Shown here piece by piece: positions 47,826 through 55,918 of a DNA stretch of 64,000 bases. The position numbers and the translations under genes are program-made. Below the pieces are notes generated by a model. It ran no database searches, was not told the DNA's origin, and saw only the letters and a program-made list of their open reading frames with translations. The stretch comes from CAMLHU01 sp049680185 (GTDB taxonomy: Bacteria; Gemmatimonadota; Gemmatimonadetes; Gemmatimonadales; GWC2-71-9): NCBI GenBank assembly GCA_049680185.1, contig JBAUHI010000005.1:52467-116466 (forward strand), read 5' to 3'. Position 1 is the first letter of the stretch; each line of letters opens with the position of its first letter.

Positions 47826-47934
47826 CTAGGCGGGCGGGCGCACGGACGCACAGGCGTACGGGCGGACAGGCGCACGGGCGGACAGGCGCACGGGCGGACA
47901 GGCGCACGGGCGCAGAGACGCAGGGACGCAGACT
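47826..47934. repeat. Tandem octanucleotide array (GGGCGGAC/AGGCGCAC)
   Basis: An 8-nt period alternates GGGCGGAC and AGGCGCAC units and ends in GGGCGCAG, AGACGCAG and GGACGCAG. It occupies most of the gap between the barrel gene stop and the ATPase start and differs from the other arrays, which have a 7-nt period. Confidence 0.8.
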
Positions 47935-49969
47935 ACAGCACGCCCCACCACTCCGGGCTCACGTCGACGGTCACCCCGAAGCTCCCGGTCCGAAGACTCC
48001 ATCCCGACTCGATCCGCAGGAGCCCCATCAACCATTCCGCCGCGATCCCGGCCACCGGCCGCACTCCCGGTGACGGGACCCATGGCATCCCTGGCTGCGG
48101 TCCGCCGGCCCACCCGGCGGCGACGAAGGGGGCCAGCATCATCTGCTGACCGGTCGACGCGAAATTGCCGAGCGGGATGACGGGGATGATGACCGGCAGG
48201 CGCCACTCGAGCGACGCCAGCGCAGCCTCGCGCCCGCCCCAGGCGCGGAACGGTTCGCCGACCAGGGTCCCGCGCCCGCCGAGCGCAAAGCCGCGCCATG
48301 CGGGCGTCTCGACCGTGCCGGCACCACCAAAGCCACGGAACCGCATCGCGGTGGCACCCAGCGGCCATCGGGCCTCCAGTAGCGCGGCCATCCGGAGATA
48401 TGAACTCCCACCCGCACCCCCTTCCAACGAAACAGACCCGCCGAGCGAGGCGCGGTCCTCCTGACGCACGACGGTGCGCCGCAGGCCGAGCCGCACCACG
48501 GTGGTCGCGTCCATCTCGAACTGGGGGTTGGGCCGGAACTCGCCGGTCGCCGGGTGGGCCGCCACGGGGAGGGAGTCTGCCTGTTCTCGCGCCAGCTGGA
48601 CATCGAACGCCGAACGGCCGCCGAGCGGGACGGAGACGCCGAGCGCGGCGCGATCGAGGAGGAGGTAGTCGCCAAAGTCCTTGCCGGCCTCCTCGGCGGT
48701 CAGTGAATTGAGGGTGGGCGAGATGACCGCCAAGTCGCTGAAGTCACGCACGGTGCGGGTCGCTTCGGCAGTGAGCTGGATGCCATCGCCATTGTATGCC
48801 AACCGCAGCCCTCCGGTCATCCTGCCGGTGGCGAGCCCCACTCCGGCATGCGGCACCAGGCGCCACCGCCCGGGAGCGAGCGCGAGCCCTGCCCCCAACG
48901 CCACGCCCTCGACCCGGTCGAATCGGATCAGGTCGCTCAACCTGGGGGCATGGAGCCGAGCGGTCTCGAGCCGGTCGAGCGCCGCGCGCGGCACCTCAGC
49001 CGCCAAGGTGCGACGTACAGCGGCCATCTGATCTCCGGGGAGCGGCAACGCCTGGGCCCGCAGCCGTTCCTCGAGCGTGGCACCCCACGGTCGAGCGGAG
49101 TCTCCTGGTGCCAGGAGCCCGCCGATGGCGGGGCCCGCCGTGACTGCGAGCGGGATCGACGGCGGTGCGAGGTCGTAGTCCCCGATCTCCCAACGCCCGC
49201 GGATGATGCCTCGGGCGGGGAAGTCGAGCCAGCGGGTCTGGCGCCGGATCTCGATCTCCTGCCGGAAGGGGAGCCATGCGCGCTGGTCCACCAGCGCGCT
49301 CTCCAGCGACACCGTGATGTCCTCGAGTTCCGGATCCACATACGCGGCGCGCGTGAAGCCGAACTGGAACCGGACCAGCTCGGCGCTGGCGCGGTCGATG
49401 TACATCGAACCGACGACGCCACCGGTCGACGGGTCCCTGGGGCGCACGTCGAGCCGGTCGAGCACGATCGTCGTGGCGCCGGAGGTGACTTGGATCGAGT
49501 CGGTGAGGGCAAATGCGTAGTGGAGGAGGCCGGCCACGGAGAGCGGATGGGGAACGTCGCGGACCTCGTCCCCATCGCCGATCCGGATCCGATCGCCGAA
49601 GCCGTCGGTCACGATGCCCAAGTGATCGCGGTGATAGTCGATGTCGGTGGGGAGCCAGCTCCGGGTCCGCCAGCCGCGGATGACCTGCTTGCTGGGGCCG
49701 GGGGCGCCCCGATACACTTCGACGTCGAGTTCGTCGGCGCGGACGAGCCGGGGCGGACCGGCGAGTCCCTCGCCGACCTGGGCCAGGAAGAGCACCGTGC
49801 CGTGGGCGCGGGCGGTCCACGACGGATCGGTGCCCGCGACCCCTTCCCGGCGGCGGGTGGCCCGCTCGGCCAGCATTCGCGCCGCCGGCGTGTCCCATCG
49901 CTGCGCCTGCAGCGCGCCGGTCAGGAAGAACGGCGCCATCACCCACCACCAGCGGACCCGGTGACCCAT
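47933..49969 (-). CDS. Outer-membrane beta-barrel protein with DUF5686-like N-terminus
   Basis: Function not known. ATG 49969 gives a signal peptide (MGHRVRWWWVMAPFFLTGALQAQ) and 678 residues. The N-terminal third resembles the carboxypeptidase-like/DUF5686 region (GSMYIDRASAELVRFQFGF then WLPFRQEIEIRRQTRWLDF). The C-terminal half consists of alternating amphipathic strands, and GRGTLVGEPFRAWGGREAALASLEWR resembles the last barrel strands of Omp85/BamA-type proteins. It may be an exporter or surface-attachment barrel. Its start codon is only 3 bp from the start of the divergent lipoprotein gene. Confidence 0.75.
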   Translation of the reverse strand: MGHRVRWWWVMAPFFLTGALQAQRWDTPAARMLAERATRRREGVAGTDPSWTARAHGTVLFLAQVGEGLAGPPRLVRADELDVEVYRGAPGPSKQVIRGWRTRSWLPTDIDYHRDHLGIVTDGFGDRIRIGDGDEVRDVPHPLSVAGLLHYAFALTDSIQVTSGATTIVLDRLDVRPRDPSTGGVVGSMYIDRASAELVRFQFGFTRAAYVDPELEDITVSLESALVDQRAWLPFRQEIEIRRQTRWLDFPARGIIRGRWEIGDYDLAPPSIPLAVTAGPAIGGLLAPGDSARPWGATLEERLRAQALPLPGDQMAAVRRTLAAEVPRAALDRLETARLHAPRLSDLIRFDRVEGVALGAGLALAPGRWRLVPHAGVGLATGRMTGGLRLAYNGDGIQLTAEATRTVRDFSDLAVISPTLNSLTAEEAGKDFGDYLLLDRAALGVSVPLGGRSAFDVQLAREQADSLPVAAHPATGEFRPNPQFEMDATTVVRLGLRRTVVRQEDRASLGGSVSLEGGAGGSSYLRMAALLEARWPLGATAMRFRGFGGAGTVETPAWRGFALGGRGTLVGEPFRAWGGREAALASLEWRLPVIIPVIPLGNFASTGQQMMLAPFVAAGWAGGPQPGMPWVPSPGVRPVAGIAAEWLMGLLRIESGWSLRTGSFGVTVDVSPEWWGVL

Positions 49970-49972
49970 CAC

Positions 49973-50560
49973 GTGACGATAGCCCAGCGGGCCGCACTCG
50001 CAAGCGTCATCGTGGCCGCGCTGTCCTGCCACGGACGCCCCAAGGTCGCTCCCGATCCCAATGCGACCCCGGTGCCGATCACGACCGGGACGCTCAAGGC
50101 GGGCCAGTCGTTCGTGCTGGAAGACGACGGTGCCGATCCGCACGACACCACCGTGACCTTCGTGCCGGGGCGCCCGCGGGTCATCGTGCTCCGGCATCCC
50201 GACCCCGACAACACCCCGTTCGCCACGCTCGTGATCCCCGCCGGCGGCGTCGGGACCGGCAGCGACCCGGTGACCGTTACCCTCACCACCCGTCCCGGCG
50301 TGTACGGCGTCGACATCAGCACGGATGCGTCGTTCGGCCCGGGGATCATCCTGACCTTCAAGTACGCGGTCCACTTCGCCGCGCCAGCGGCGGCGATCGC
50401 CAAGTACGGTACCCGCTCCGCCTTTGAGAAGGGCCTGGCCATCGCCCGGCTGAACGCCGACGGCTCGCTGGTGCTCCTCGCCTCGGGGCGTCCCGCGAGC
50501 GACAACCTGAGCGCCCTCCTCAACACACCGGGCACCTACGTCGTGGCGGCCTCCCGATGA
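49973..50560 (+). CDS. Small putative lipoprotein
   Basis: Not recognised. The GTG start at 49973 gives 195 residues with a hydrophobic signal ending in the lipobox ALSC (Cys19), so it may be lipid-modified. The mature part is rich in Gly, Thr, Pro and beta-strands and contains an FVPGRPRVIVLRHPDPDN stretch and a C-terminal LNTPGTYVVAASR typical of secreted Ig-like or barrel-associated modules. It overlaps trpE by 4 nt (ATGA) and starts 3 bp from the divergent barrel gene. Confidence 0.6.
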   Translation: MTIAQRAALASVIVAALSCHGRPKVAPDPNATPVPITTGTLKAGQSFVLEDDGADPHDTTVTFVPGRPRVIVLRHPDPDNTPFATLVIPAGGVGTGSDPVTVTLTTRPGVYGVDISTDASFGPGIILTFKYAVHFAAPAAAIAKYGTRSAFEKGLAIARLNADGSLVLLASGRPASDNLSALLNTPGTYVVAASR

Positions 50561-52050
50561 CCGACCGCTGGGAAGAATTCCGCGCGCGCGCCCGGAATGG
50601 CGGGATGGTCCCCGTTTCCCGCGAGGTGGTCCTCGACGGTGACACGGCGGTGGCCGTGTTCCAGAAGATCCATCGCGGGCCGTGGGGATTCCTGCTCGAG
50701 TCCCTCGAGGGCGGCGAAAGATGGGCGCGGTATTCCTTCCTCGGCACCGAGCCGCGGGAGGTGTTCCGCTACCGGGGCCGCTCGGTCGAGCGCTGGACCA
50801 AGGAACGCGGCTGGAAGCCGTCCGCCATCGATGTGGCGCCGCTCGAGCACTTGGCGGAGACGCTGCGCCGATATCCGGCCGTGGAAGTGCCGGGGCTGCC
50901 GCGCTTCAGCGGCGGCGCGGTCGGATTCATCGGGTACGACGTGGTCCGGACCCTCGAGAAGCTGCCGCACCCGCCGGAGGACGATCGCGACCTGCCCGAT
51001 GCGATCCTGATGATCGCCGACTCGCTGGTCATCATCGACAACGTCTTCCACCGCGCCATCGTGGTCGCCAACGTGGCAACACCGGCGGCCGCGACGGACG
51101 AGGTGCTGCGGACGCTCTTCGACCATGCCGACGCTCGACTCACCGAGCTGCTCGACCGGCTGGCGGCGCCGAGTGCGCTCCGCCCACTCGACCTGACGCC
51201 ACCCGCCACCGCACCGATCGCGATCTCCGCTTTTCCCGATCGTCCCTTCCTGACCGCCGTCGAGCGCGTCCTCGAATACATCCGTGCCGGCGACATCTTC
51301 CAGGCGGTGCTCTCCCGTCGGCTCGACCTGCCGGCCCCCGATCCCTTCCTGGCGTACCGCTACCTCCGGGCGCTCAACCCGGCGCCGTACCTGTTCTTCC
51401 TCCACTGCGACGACCTGCACCTGGTGGGGAGCTCGCCCGAGGTGCTGGTGCGGGTCGAGGAGGGCGAGGTGACCGTGCGGCCCATCGCCGGGACCCGCCC
51501 TCGAGGTGCGGACGCCGATGAGGACGCCACGCTCGAAGCGGCGCTCCTGGCCGACCCCAAGGAAGTGGCGGAGCATCGGATGCTGCTCGACCTGGGCCGC
51601 AACGATGTCGGACGAGTGGCGGCGTTCGGCACCGTGCGAGTGACCGCCCAGATGGTCATCGAGCGGTATTCCCACGTGATGCACATCGTGAGCGAGGTCC
51701 GGGGGCGGCTGCGCGAGGGACTCGACGCGCTGGCGGCGCTCACGGCCGCGTTCCCGGCGGGGACCGTGAGCGGGGCGCCCAAGATCCGGGCGATGGAGAT
51801 CATCGACGAGCTCGAACCGACACGACGGGGGCCGTATGCCGGTGCCGTAGGCTACGTGGGTTGGGGCGCCCGGAGCCTCGATACCGCCATTGCCATCCGC
51901 ACCTGCGTCATCCGGGGCGGCCATGCCTGGGTGCAGGCGGGCGCCGGCATCGTGGCCGATTCCGACCCTGCCAGCGAGCTCCGGGAGACCGACGCCAAGG
52001 CCCGCGGCGTCCTGGCCGCCCTGGCACTCGCGGCCCGGGACCGCCATTAG
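50557..52050 (+). CDS. trpE: Anthranilate synthase component I
   Basis: Chorismate plus glutamine or ammonia to anthranilate, first committed step of tryptophan synthesis. The 497-residue protein has the Trp-feedback motif LLESLEGGERWARYSFLG and the chorismate-binding blocks AGTRPRGADADED, LLDLGRNDVGRVA and GTVSGAPKIRAMEIIDELE. The downstream neighbour is a cyclase and not trpG or trpD, so the partner subunit must be encoded elsewhere. The ATG overlaps the stop of a small lipoprotein gene, which is an unexpected operon partner. Confidence 0.95.
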   Translation: MTDRWEEFRARARNGGMVPVSREVVLDGDTAVAVFQKIHRGPWGFLLESLEGGERWARYSFLGTEPREVFRYRGRSVERWTKERGWKPSAIDVAPLEHLAETLRRYPAVEVPGLPRFSGGAVGFIGYDVVRTLEKLPHPPEDDRDLPDAILMIADSLVIIDNVFHRAIVVANVATPAAATDEVLRTLFDHADARLTELLDRLAAPSALRPLDLTPPATAPIAISAFPDRPFLTAVERVLEYIRAGDIFQAVLSRRLDLPAPDPFLAYRYLRALNPAPYLFFLHCDDLHLVGSSPEVLVRVEEGEVTVRPIAGTRPRGADADEDATLEAALLADPKEVAEHRMLLDLGRNDVGRVAAFGTVRVTAQMVIERYSHVMHIVSEVRGRLREGLDALAALTAAFPAGTVSGAPKIRAMEIIDELEPTRRGPYAGAVGYVGWGARSLDTAIAIRTCVIRGGHAWVQAGAGIVADSDPASELRETDAKARGVLAALALAARDRH

Positions 52051-52076
52051 CGCCACCCGCCGGCCGCCGGTATATT
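52047..52076 (+). promoter_or_regulatory. Cyclase promoter candidate
   Basis: TTAGCG (52047-52052), 18-nt spacer, TATATT (52071-52076), 10 nt before the ATG. The same hexamers precede the tRNA-Leu gene. Confidence 0.45.
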
Positions 52077-52086
52077 CCGCCCTCCG

Positions 52087-53685
52087 ATGACCACCTACCG
52101 TCTCGTCGCCGTCACGTCCGACCAGAGCTTCGATTGCGCCCCCGGCCGGGTGTTCGTCCTGGGCCGTGCCACGGGTAACGACTATTCCGTCCCCGACCCG
52201 ACCATCTCGCGGCGCCATGCCGAGATCGAGTCGACGCCGGCGGGGCTGCACATCAAGGACCTCGGCAGTTCCAACGGTACGTTCATCAATGGCGCTGCGA
52301 TCACCGACCAGGTGGCCACCACCAAGGACACGGTGACGTTCGGCAAGGTGACCTTCGCGGTGCAGACCGTGAACGCGGTCGCCTCGGCAGCCTCACCGGT
52401 GCTCTCGCCGATGCCGGGCGGCACCATCGTGCGCCCGGTCGCGAGCCTGTCCGGCGGCGGGGCCGCCCTGAGCAACCCCGACGGCTCGCCGTCCAAGGTG
52501 GGCCTGCTCCGCGTCCAGGGCACCAACAGCCAGGAACGCCAGGCGCGGAAGCTCTCGCTGCTGCTCGACATCGCGCAGAAGCTTTCCGGCCAGCTCGACC
52601 TCGACAAAGTGCTCGGCACCGTGGCCGACATGACCTTCGAGGTGATGGCCGTGGACCGGGTGTCGATCCTGCTCCGCAACGACGTGACCGGCGAGCTCAA
52701 CTCGCGGGTGGCCCGGAGCCGTCTGGGAGATGCGTCGAGCCACGCGGTGCCGCGCTCGATCGCCAACAAGGCCATCGAAGAAAAGGTGGCCATTCTCACC
52801 GACAACGCCGCCGCCGACGCGCGCTTCAAAGGCCAGTCGATCGTGTTGCAGAGCGTCCGGAGTGCCATGTGCAGCCCGCTCATCGACACCAAGGACGAGG
52901 CCATCGGGCTGTTGTACGTCGACAACATGACCGCCACCAACTCCTTCAGCGACGAGGACCTGCAGTTCCTGGTGGCGTTCAGCAACCTGGCGTCGATCGC
53001 AGTGCGTAATGTGCGATTTGCCGAGCAGATCCAGCGCGAGGCGATGGTCCGGTCCAACTTCGAGCGGTACTTCGCGCCGAACGTGGCCGCCGAGATCGCG
53101 ATGCAGGCTGACGCGGTGAAGCTGGGCGGGGAGAAGCGCCCGGTGACCGTCATGTTCACCGACATCCGCGGCTTCACTCCGATGTCCGAAGCGATGACCC
53201 CGGACGCCATCGCCCAGCTCCTCTCCGACTATTTCACCGAGATGGTCGACATCATCTTCGAGTTCGGCGGGACGCTCGACAAGTTCATCGGCGATGCGAT
53301 CATGGCCCTCTGGGGGGCGCCCATCGCCCATCCGGACGACCCCGATCGGGCGGTCCAGGCGGCGATCGCGATGCAGCACGCGATGGCCGAACTCAACGAG
53401 CGGCTCAAGAAGGACGGGCGCCCGCGCATCGGGGTCGGGATCGGGGTCAACTACGGCGAGGTCTTTGCGGGGAACATCGGGAGCCATCGCCGGCTCGAGT
53501 ACACCGTCATCGGCGATGCCGTGAATACCGCCAGCCGGCTCTGCTCCAAGGCGGCGGGTGGCGAGATCCTGCTGAGCCAGAGCTTCTACGACAAGCTGGT
53601 CGAGAAGCCCCCGGTCGATCAGCTCGAGCCCCTGACCCTCAAGGGGAAGGCGCAGCCGGTACCGGTGCTGCGGGTGAAGGCGTAA
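52087..53685 (+). CDS. FHA-GAF adenylate/guanylate cyclase
   Basis: Predicted class III nucleotide cyclase with phosphopeptide and small-ligand inputs. The 532 residues hold an FHA domain (about 1-95: GRATGNDYSV, ISRRHAEIE, SSNGTFING), a low-complexity linker, a GAF domain (about 150-320), and a cyclase domain (about 350-525). In the latter the metal Asp residues lie in MFTDIRGF (near 358) and FIGDAIMALWG (near 402), and VIGDAVNTASRL carries the transition-state Asn/Arg. Whether it makes cAMP or cGMP cannot be decided. No membrane segment is present, so it is cytosolic. The FHA domain suggests control by a Ser/Thr kinase. Confidence 0.9.
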   Translation: MTTYRLVAVTSDQSFDCAPGRVFVLGRATGNDYSVPDPTISRRHAEIESTPAGLHIKDLGSSNGTFINGAAITDQVATTKDTVTFGKVTFAVQTVNAVASAASPVLSPMPGGTIVRPVASLSGGGAALSNPDGSPSKVGLLRVQGTNSQERQARKLSLLLDIAQKLSGQLDLDKVLGTVADMTFEVMAVDRVSILLRNDVTGELNSRVARSRLGDASSHAVPRSIANKAIEEKVAILTDNAAADARFKGQSIVLQSVRSAMCSPLIDTKDEAIGLLYVDNMTATNSFSDEDLQFLVAFSNLASIAVRNVRFAEQIQREAMVRSNFERYFAPNVAAEIAMQADAVKLGGEKRPVTVMFTDIRGFTPMSEAMTPDAIAQLLSDYFTEMVDIIFEFGGTLDKFIGDAIMALWGAPIAHPDDPDRAVQAAIAMQHAMAELNERLKKDGRPRIGVGIGVNYGEVFAGNIGSHRRLEYTVIGDAVNTASRLCSKAAGGEILLSQSFYDKLVEKPPVDQLEPLTLKGKAQPVPVLRVKA

Positions 53686-53709
53686 GCGGGCTGGGCGTGA
53701 ACGGTAAAA

Positions 53710-53772
53710 GGTGAACGGTGAACCGGGGGCACCGAAGGAAGCCGGTGGCCCGTTCACCGTTCTCCGTTCACC
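53710..53772. repeat. Inverted GTGAACG heptads between convergent genes
   Basis: GGTGAACGGTGAAC (53710-53723) pairs with GTTCACCGTTCTCCGTTCACC-type sequence at 53752-53772. It stands between the cyclase and maf 3' ends, so it may serve as a two-way terminator. Confidence 0.75.
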
Positions 53773-53812
53773 CTGTTGACGCAGTTCCCGCCGATCTCAA
53801 CCAGCGGGCTTC

Positions 53813-54382
53813 TCAGCGCTGGAACTCGTACTCCCACCCCGCCTCCGCCAGCAGCTTGAGCACCAGCCGCACCGGCAATCCCATCACACCGAAGAAGTCC
53901 CCCTCCACCCGCTCCACCAGTGCCGCCCCGTATCCCTGGATCCCATACGCACCCGCCTTGTCGCGCGACTCCCCGGTGGCAACGTACGCCGCCAGAAACG
54001 CGTCGTCCGCGGCGCGGAACGTCACCCTCGTCACGTCGGTGGCCTCGTGCAGCGTCCCGTGGGCCAGGAGCGCGATGGACGTGATCACCTCGTGGGTCCG
54101 CCCCTGAAGGAGCGTGAGCATTCGGACCGCATCGGCGTCGTCGACCGGCTTTTCCAGCAGGTGATCGTCCAGCACCACGATCGTGTCGGCGCCCAGGACG
54201 TATTCGCCGATGCCGGCCTGCGCCTTTTCGCGCGCCAGCCGCTTCGAGTACGCCAGCGGCGCTTCCTTCGGCAGCGGTTTCTCGTAGACCGAGGTCGGTT
54301 CGACCCGGATCGGGAGCCCCAGCATCTCGAGGAGCTGCTTGCGGCGGGGGGACTGGGAAGCGAGCGTCAAGACCTTGGTCAA
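53813..54382 (-). CDS. maf: Maf-like nucleoside triphosphate pyrophosphatase
   Basis: House-cleaning pyrophosphatase for non-canonical or methylated nucleoside triphosphates. The 189-residue protein begins TKVLTLASQSPRRKQLLEML. The TTG start at 54382 overlaps the dtd stop (TTGA); no ATG or GTG is available near the conserved N-terminus. The conserved LGADTIVVLDDHLLEKP and a later KAGAYGIQGYGAALVERVEGDFFGVMGLP block identify the family. It is convergent with the cyclase. Confidence 0.92.
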   Translation of the reverse strand: MTKVLTLASQSPRRKQLLEMLGLPIRVEPTSVYEKPLPKEAPLAYSKRLAREKAQAGIGEYVLGADTIVVLDDHLLEKPVDDADAVRMLTLLQGRTHEVITSIALLAHGTLHEATDVTRVTFRAADDAFLAAYVATGESRDKAGAYGIQGYGAALVERVEGDFFGVMGLPVRLVLKLLAEAGWEYEFQR

Positions 54383-54822
54383 GCAGTCTTCTCGAGGATG
54401 AGGGTGACGGGTCCGTCGTTCAGGATCTCGACCTGCATCATGGCGCCGAACTCGCCGGTCGCGATCGGCAATCCGGTCTGGCGCAACCGGGCCACGAAGT
54501 CGAGGTAGAGCGGCTCCGCCACCTCGGGTCGGGCGGCGTCGATGAACGAGGGCCGCCGCCCCTTCGATGCATCGCCGTAAAGTGTGAACTGCGACACCAC
54601 GAGGATCCCGCCCTCGACCTCGGCAGGTCCCAGGTTCATCTTTCCCTCGGCATCGCTGAACAGCCGGAGCCCGGAGACCTTCTCCGCCATCCAGGTGTTG
54701 GCCGCCTCGGTGTCGCCGGCGGTATATCCGACGAGCAGGCAGTAGCCACGACCGATCGCACCCGTCGTCCGGCCGCCGACCGTCACCGACGCCTTGGTCA
54801 CCCGTTGCAGGATCACCCGCAT
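54379..54822 (-). CDS. dtd: D-aminoacyl-tRNA deacylase
   Basis: Removes D-amino acids from mischarged tRNA. ATG 54822 follows GGAGGGCGGA and gives 147 residues, the standard size. The active-site SQFTLYGD and the C-terminal NDGPVTL motif are both intact, and MRVILQRVTKASVTV is the usual N-terminus. An in-frame region upstream is out of character and overlaps the opposite-strand MBL gene. It is coupled to maf by a 4-nt overlap. Confidence 0.95.
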   Translation of the reverse strand: MRVILQRVTKASVTVGGRTTGAIGRGYCLLVGYTAGDTEAANTWMAEKVSGLRLFSDAEGKMNLGPAEVEGGILVVSQFTLYGDASKGRRPSFIDAARPEVAEPLYLDFVARLRQTGLPIATGEFGAMMQVEILNDGPVTLILEKTA

Positions 54823-54890
54823 TCCGCCCTCCACCGGCAGACCCGGACAATGATCAACGCCCACAAGATAGCCGCACCGTCGAGGGACCC

Positions 54891-55778
54891 GTGACGCTGT
54901 CCAACGTGCGTGACCTTTTCGAGGCCGCGAAGCGCTCGGCCCGCTTCCGCCGAGAGATGAACGAACTGGAGCGCGGCGTCGTCCGGAGGCCCGCACCGCA
55001 TCACCCCGACCCTCGTTCGTGGCCCGACACGGGGCTTCATGCCGCCTGGATCGGCCACGCCACCGTGCTCCTCAAGGTCGAGGGGAAATGGATCCTCACC
55101 GACCCGGTCCTCTCGCGGAAGGCCGGCATCCGGGTTGCCGGCCACACCGTGGGCCCCGAGCGGCATGTGGGCGCGGCGCTCAGGATCGAGGAGATCCCCC
55201 GCCCCGACCTCCTGCTCATCTCCCACGCGCACTTCGACCACCTCGACCTGCCCACCTTGCGCCGCATCCCGCGCGATGTTCCCGTCGTCTCCGCCACCGG
55301 ACTCGGCGACCTGCTCAAGCGCTTCAGCCACCGCACCGAGCTCAAATGGGGTGCATCCACGCAGGTGGCAGGGATCGACGTGCAGGCGCTCCAGGTGAAG
55401 CACTGGGGGGCACGGATGATCACCGACCGACATCGCGGCTACAATGGGTTCCTGCTGGAGTATGCCGGCCGCCGCGTCGTCTTCGGTGGAGACACGGCGA
55501 TGACGGATTCGTTCACGAAGGTGAAGGGGCCGGTGGACCTGGCCCTGATGCCGATCGGCGCTTACGACCCGTGGATCGCCAACCACGCCAGCCCGGAGGA
55601 GGCGTGGGCAATGGCTGGGATGATGCGGTCAGAGCGGGTGCTGGCCATCCACCACCAGACATTTCGACTGAGTCGAGAGCCGATGGAGGAACCGATCCGG
55701 CGGCTGCTGGCGGCGGCGGGAGGTGAGGCGTGGCGGGTGAGTGGGCGGGAGGTGGGGGAGAGCGTGAGGATCGAGTGA
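54891..55778 (+). CDS. MBL-fold metallo-hydrolase (NAPE-PLD/UlaG-like)
   Basis: Probable zinc hydrolase acting on a phospholipid-like or other ester substrate. The 295-residue protein has a helical N-terminal 45 residues, then GLHAAWIGHATVLLKVEGKWILTDPV, the metal motif SHAHFDHLDLP near residues 109-118, and VVFGGDTAMTDSF with a later AIHHQTFRL. This is the pattern of the NAPE-PLD-like branch. The GTG start at 54891 is divergent from dtd, about 70 nt away. It ends beside a heptad repeat with an internal terminator. Confidence 0.85.
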   Translation: MTLSNVRDLFEAAKRSARFRREMNELERGVVRRPAPHHPDPRSWPDTGLHAAWIGHATVLLKVEGKWILTDPVLSRKAGIRVAGHTVGPERHVGAALRIEEIPRPDLLLISHAHFDHLDLPTLRRIPRDVPVVSATGLGDLLKRFSHRTELKWGASTQVAGIDVQALQVKHWGARMITDRHRGYNGFLLEYAGRRVVFGGDTAMTDSFTKVKGPVDLALMPIGAYDPWIANHASPEEAWAMAGMMRSERVLAIHHQTFRLSREPMEEPIRRLLAAAGGEAWRVSGREVGESVRIE

Positions 55779-55914
55779 AGGGTGAAAAGTGAAGAGTGAA
55801 GAGTGAAAAGTGAAGAGTCGAGCGGTGGGAGGGGTGAGATGCGAGAAGGCCCGCCACAAATTCGGTGTGGTGGGCCTTTTCCCTTTTCACTCTTGACTCT
55901 TCACTTTTCCCTCC
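55775..55914. repeat. Inverted GTGAAGA/GTGAAAA heptad arrays enclosing a terminator
   Basis: Six GTGAANN units (55775-55818) start on the MBL stop codon and face complementary TTCACTC/TTCACTT units at 55881-55914, ending 5 nt before the glmS stop. The convergent gene pair is thus separated by a long stem with a smaller hairpin at its tip. Confidence 0.8.
55846..55880. terminator. Bidirectional rho-independent terminator
   Basis: AAGGCCCGCCACA (55846-55858) and TGTGGTGGGCCTTTT (55866-55880) form a 13-bp stem with one wobble, followed by T-runs on the plus strand. It lies between the convergent MBL and glmS genes. Confidence 0.85.
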
Positions 55915-55918
55915 TCGG

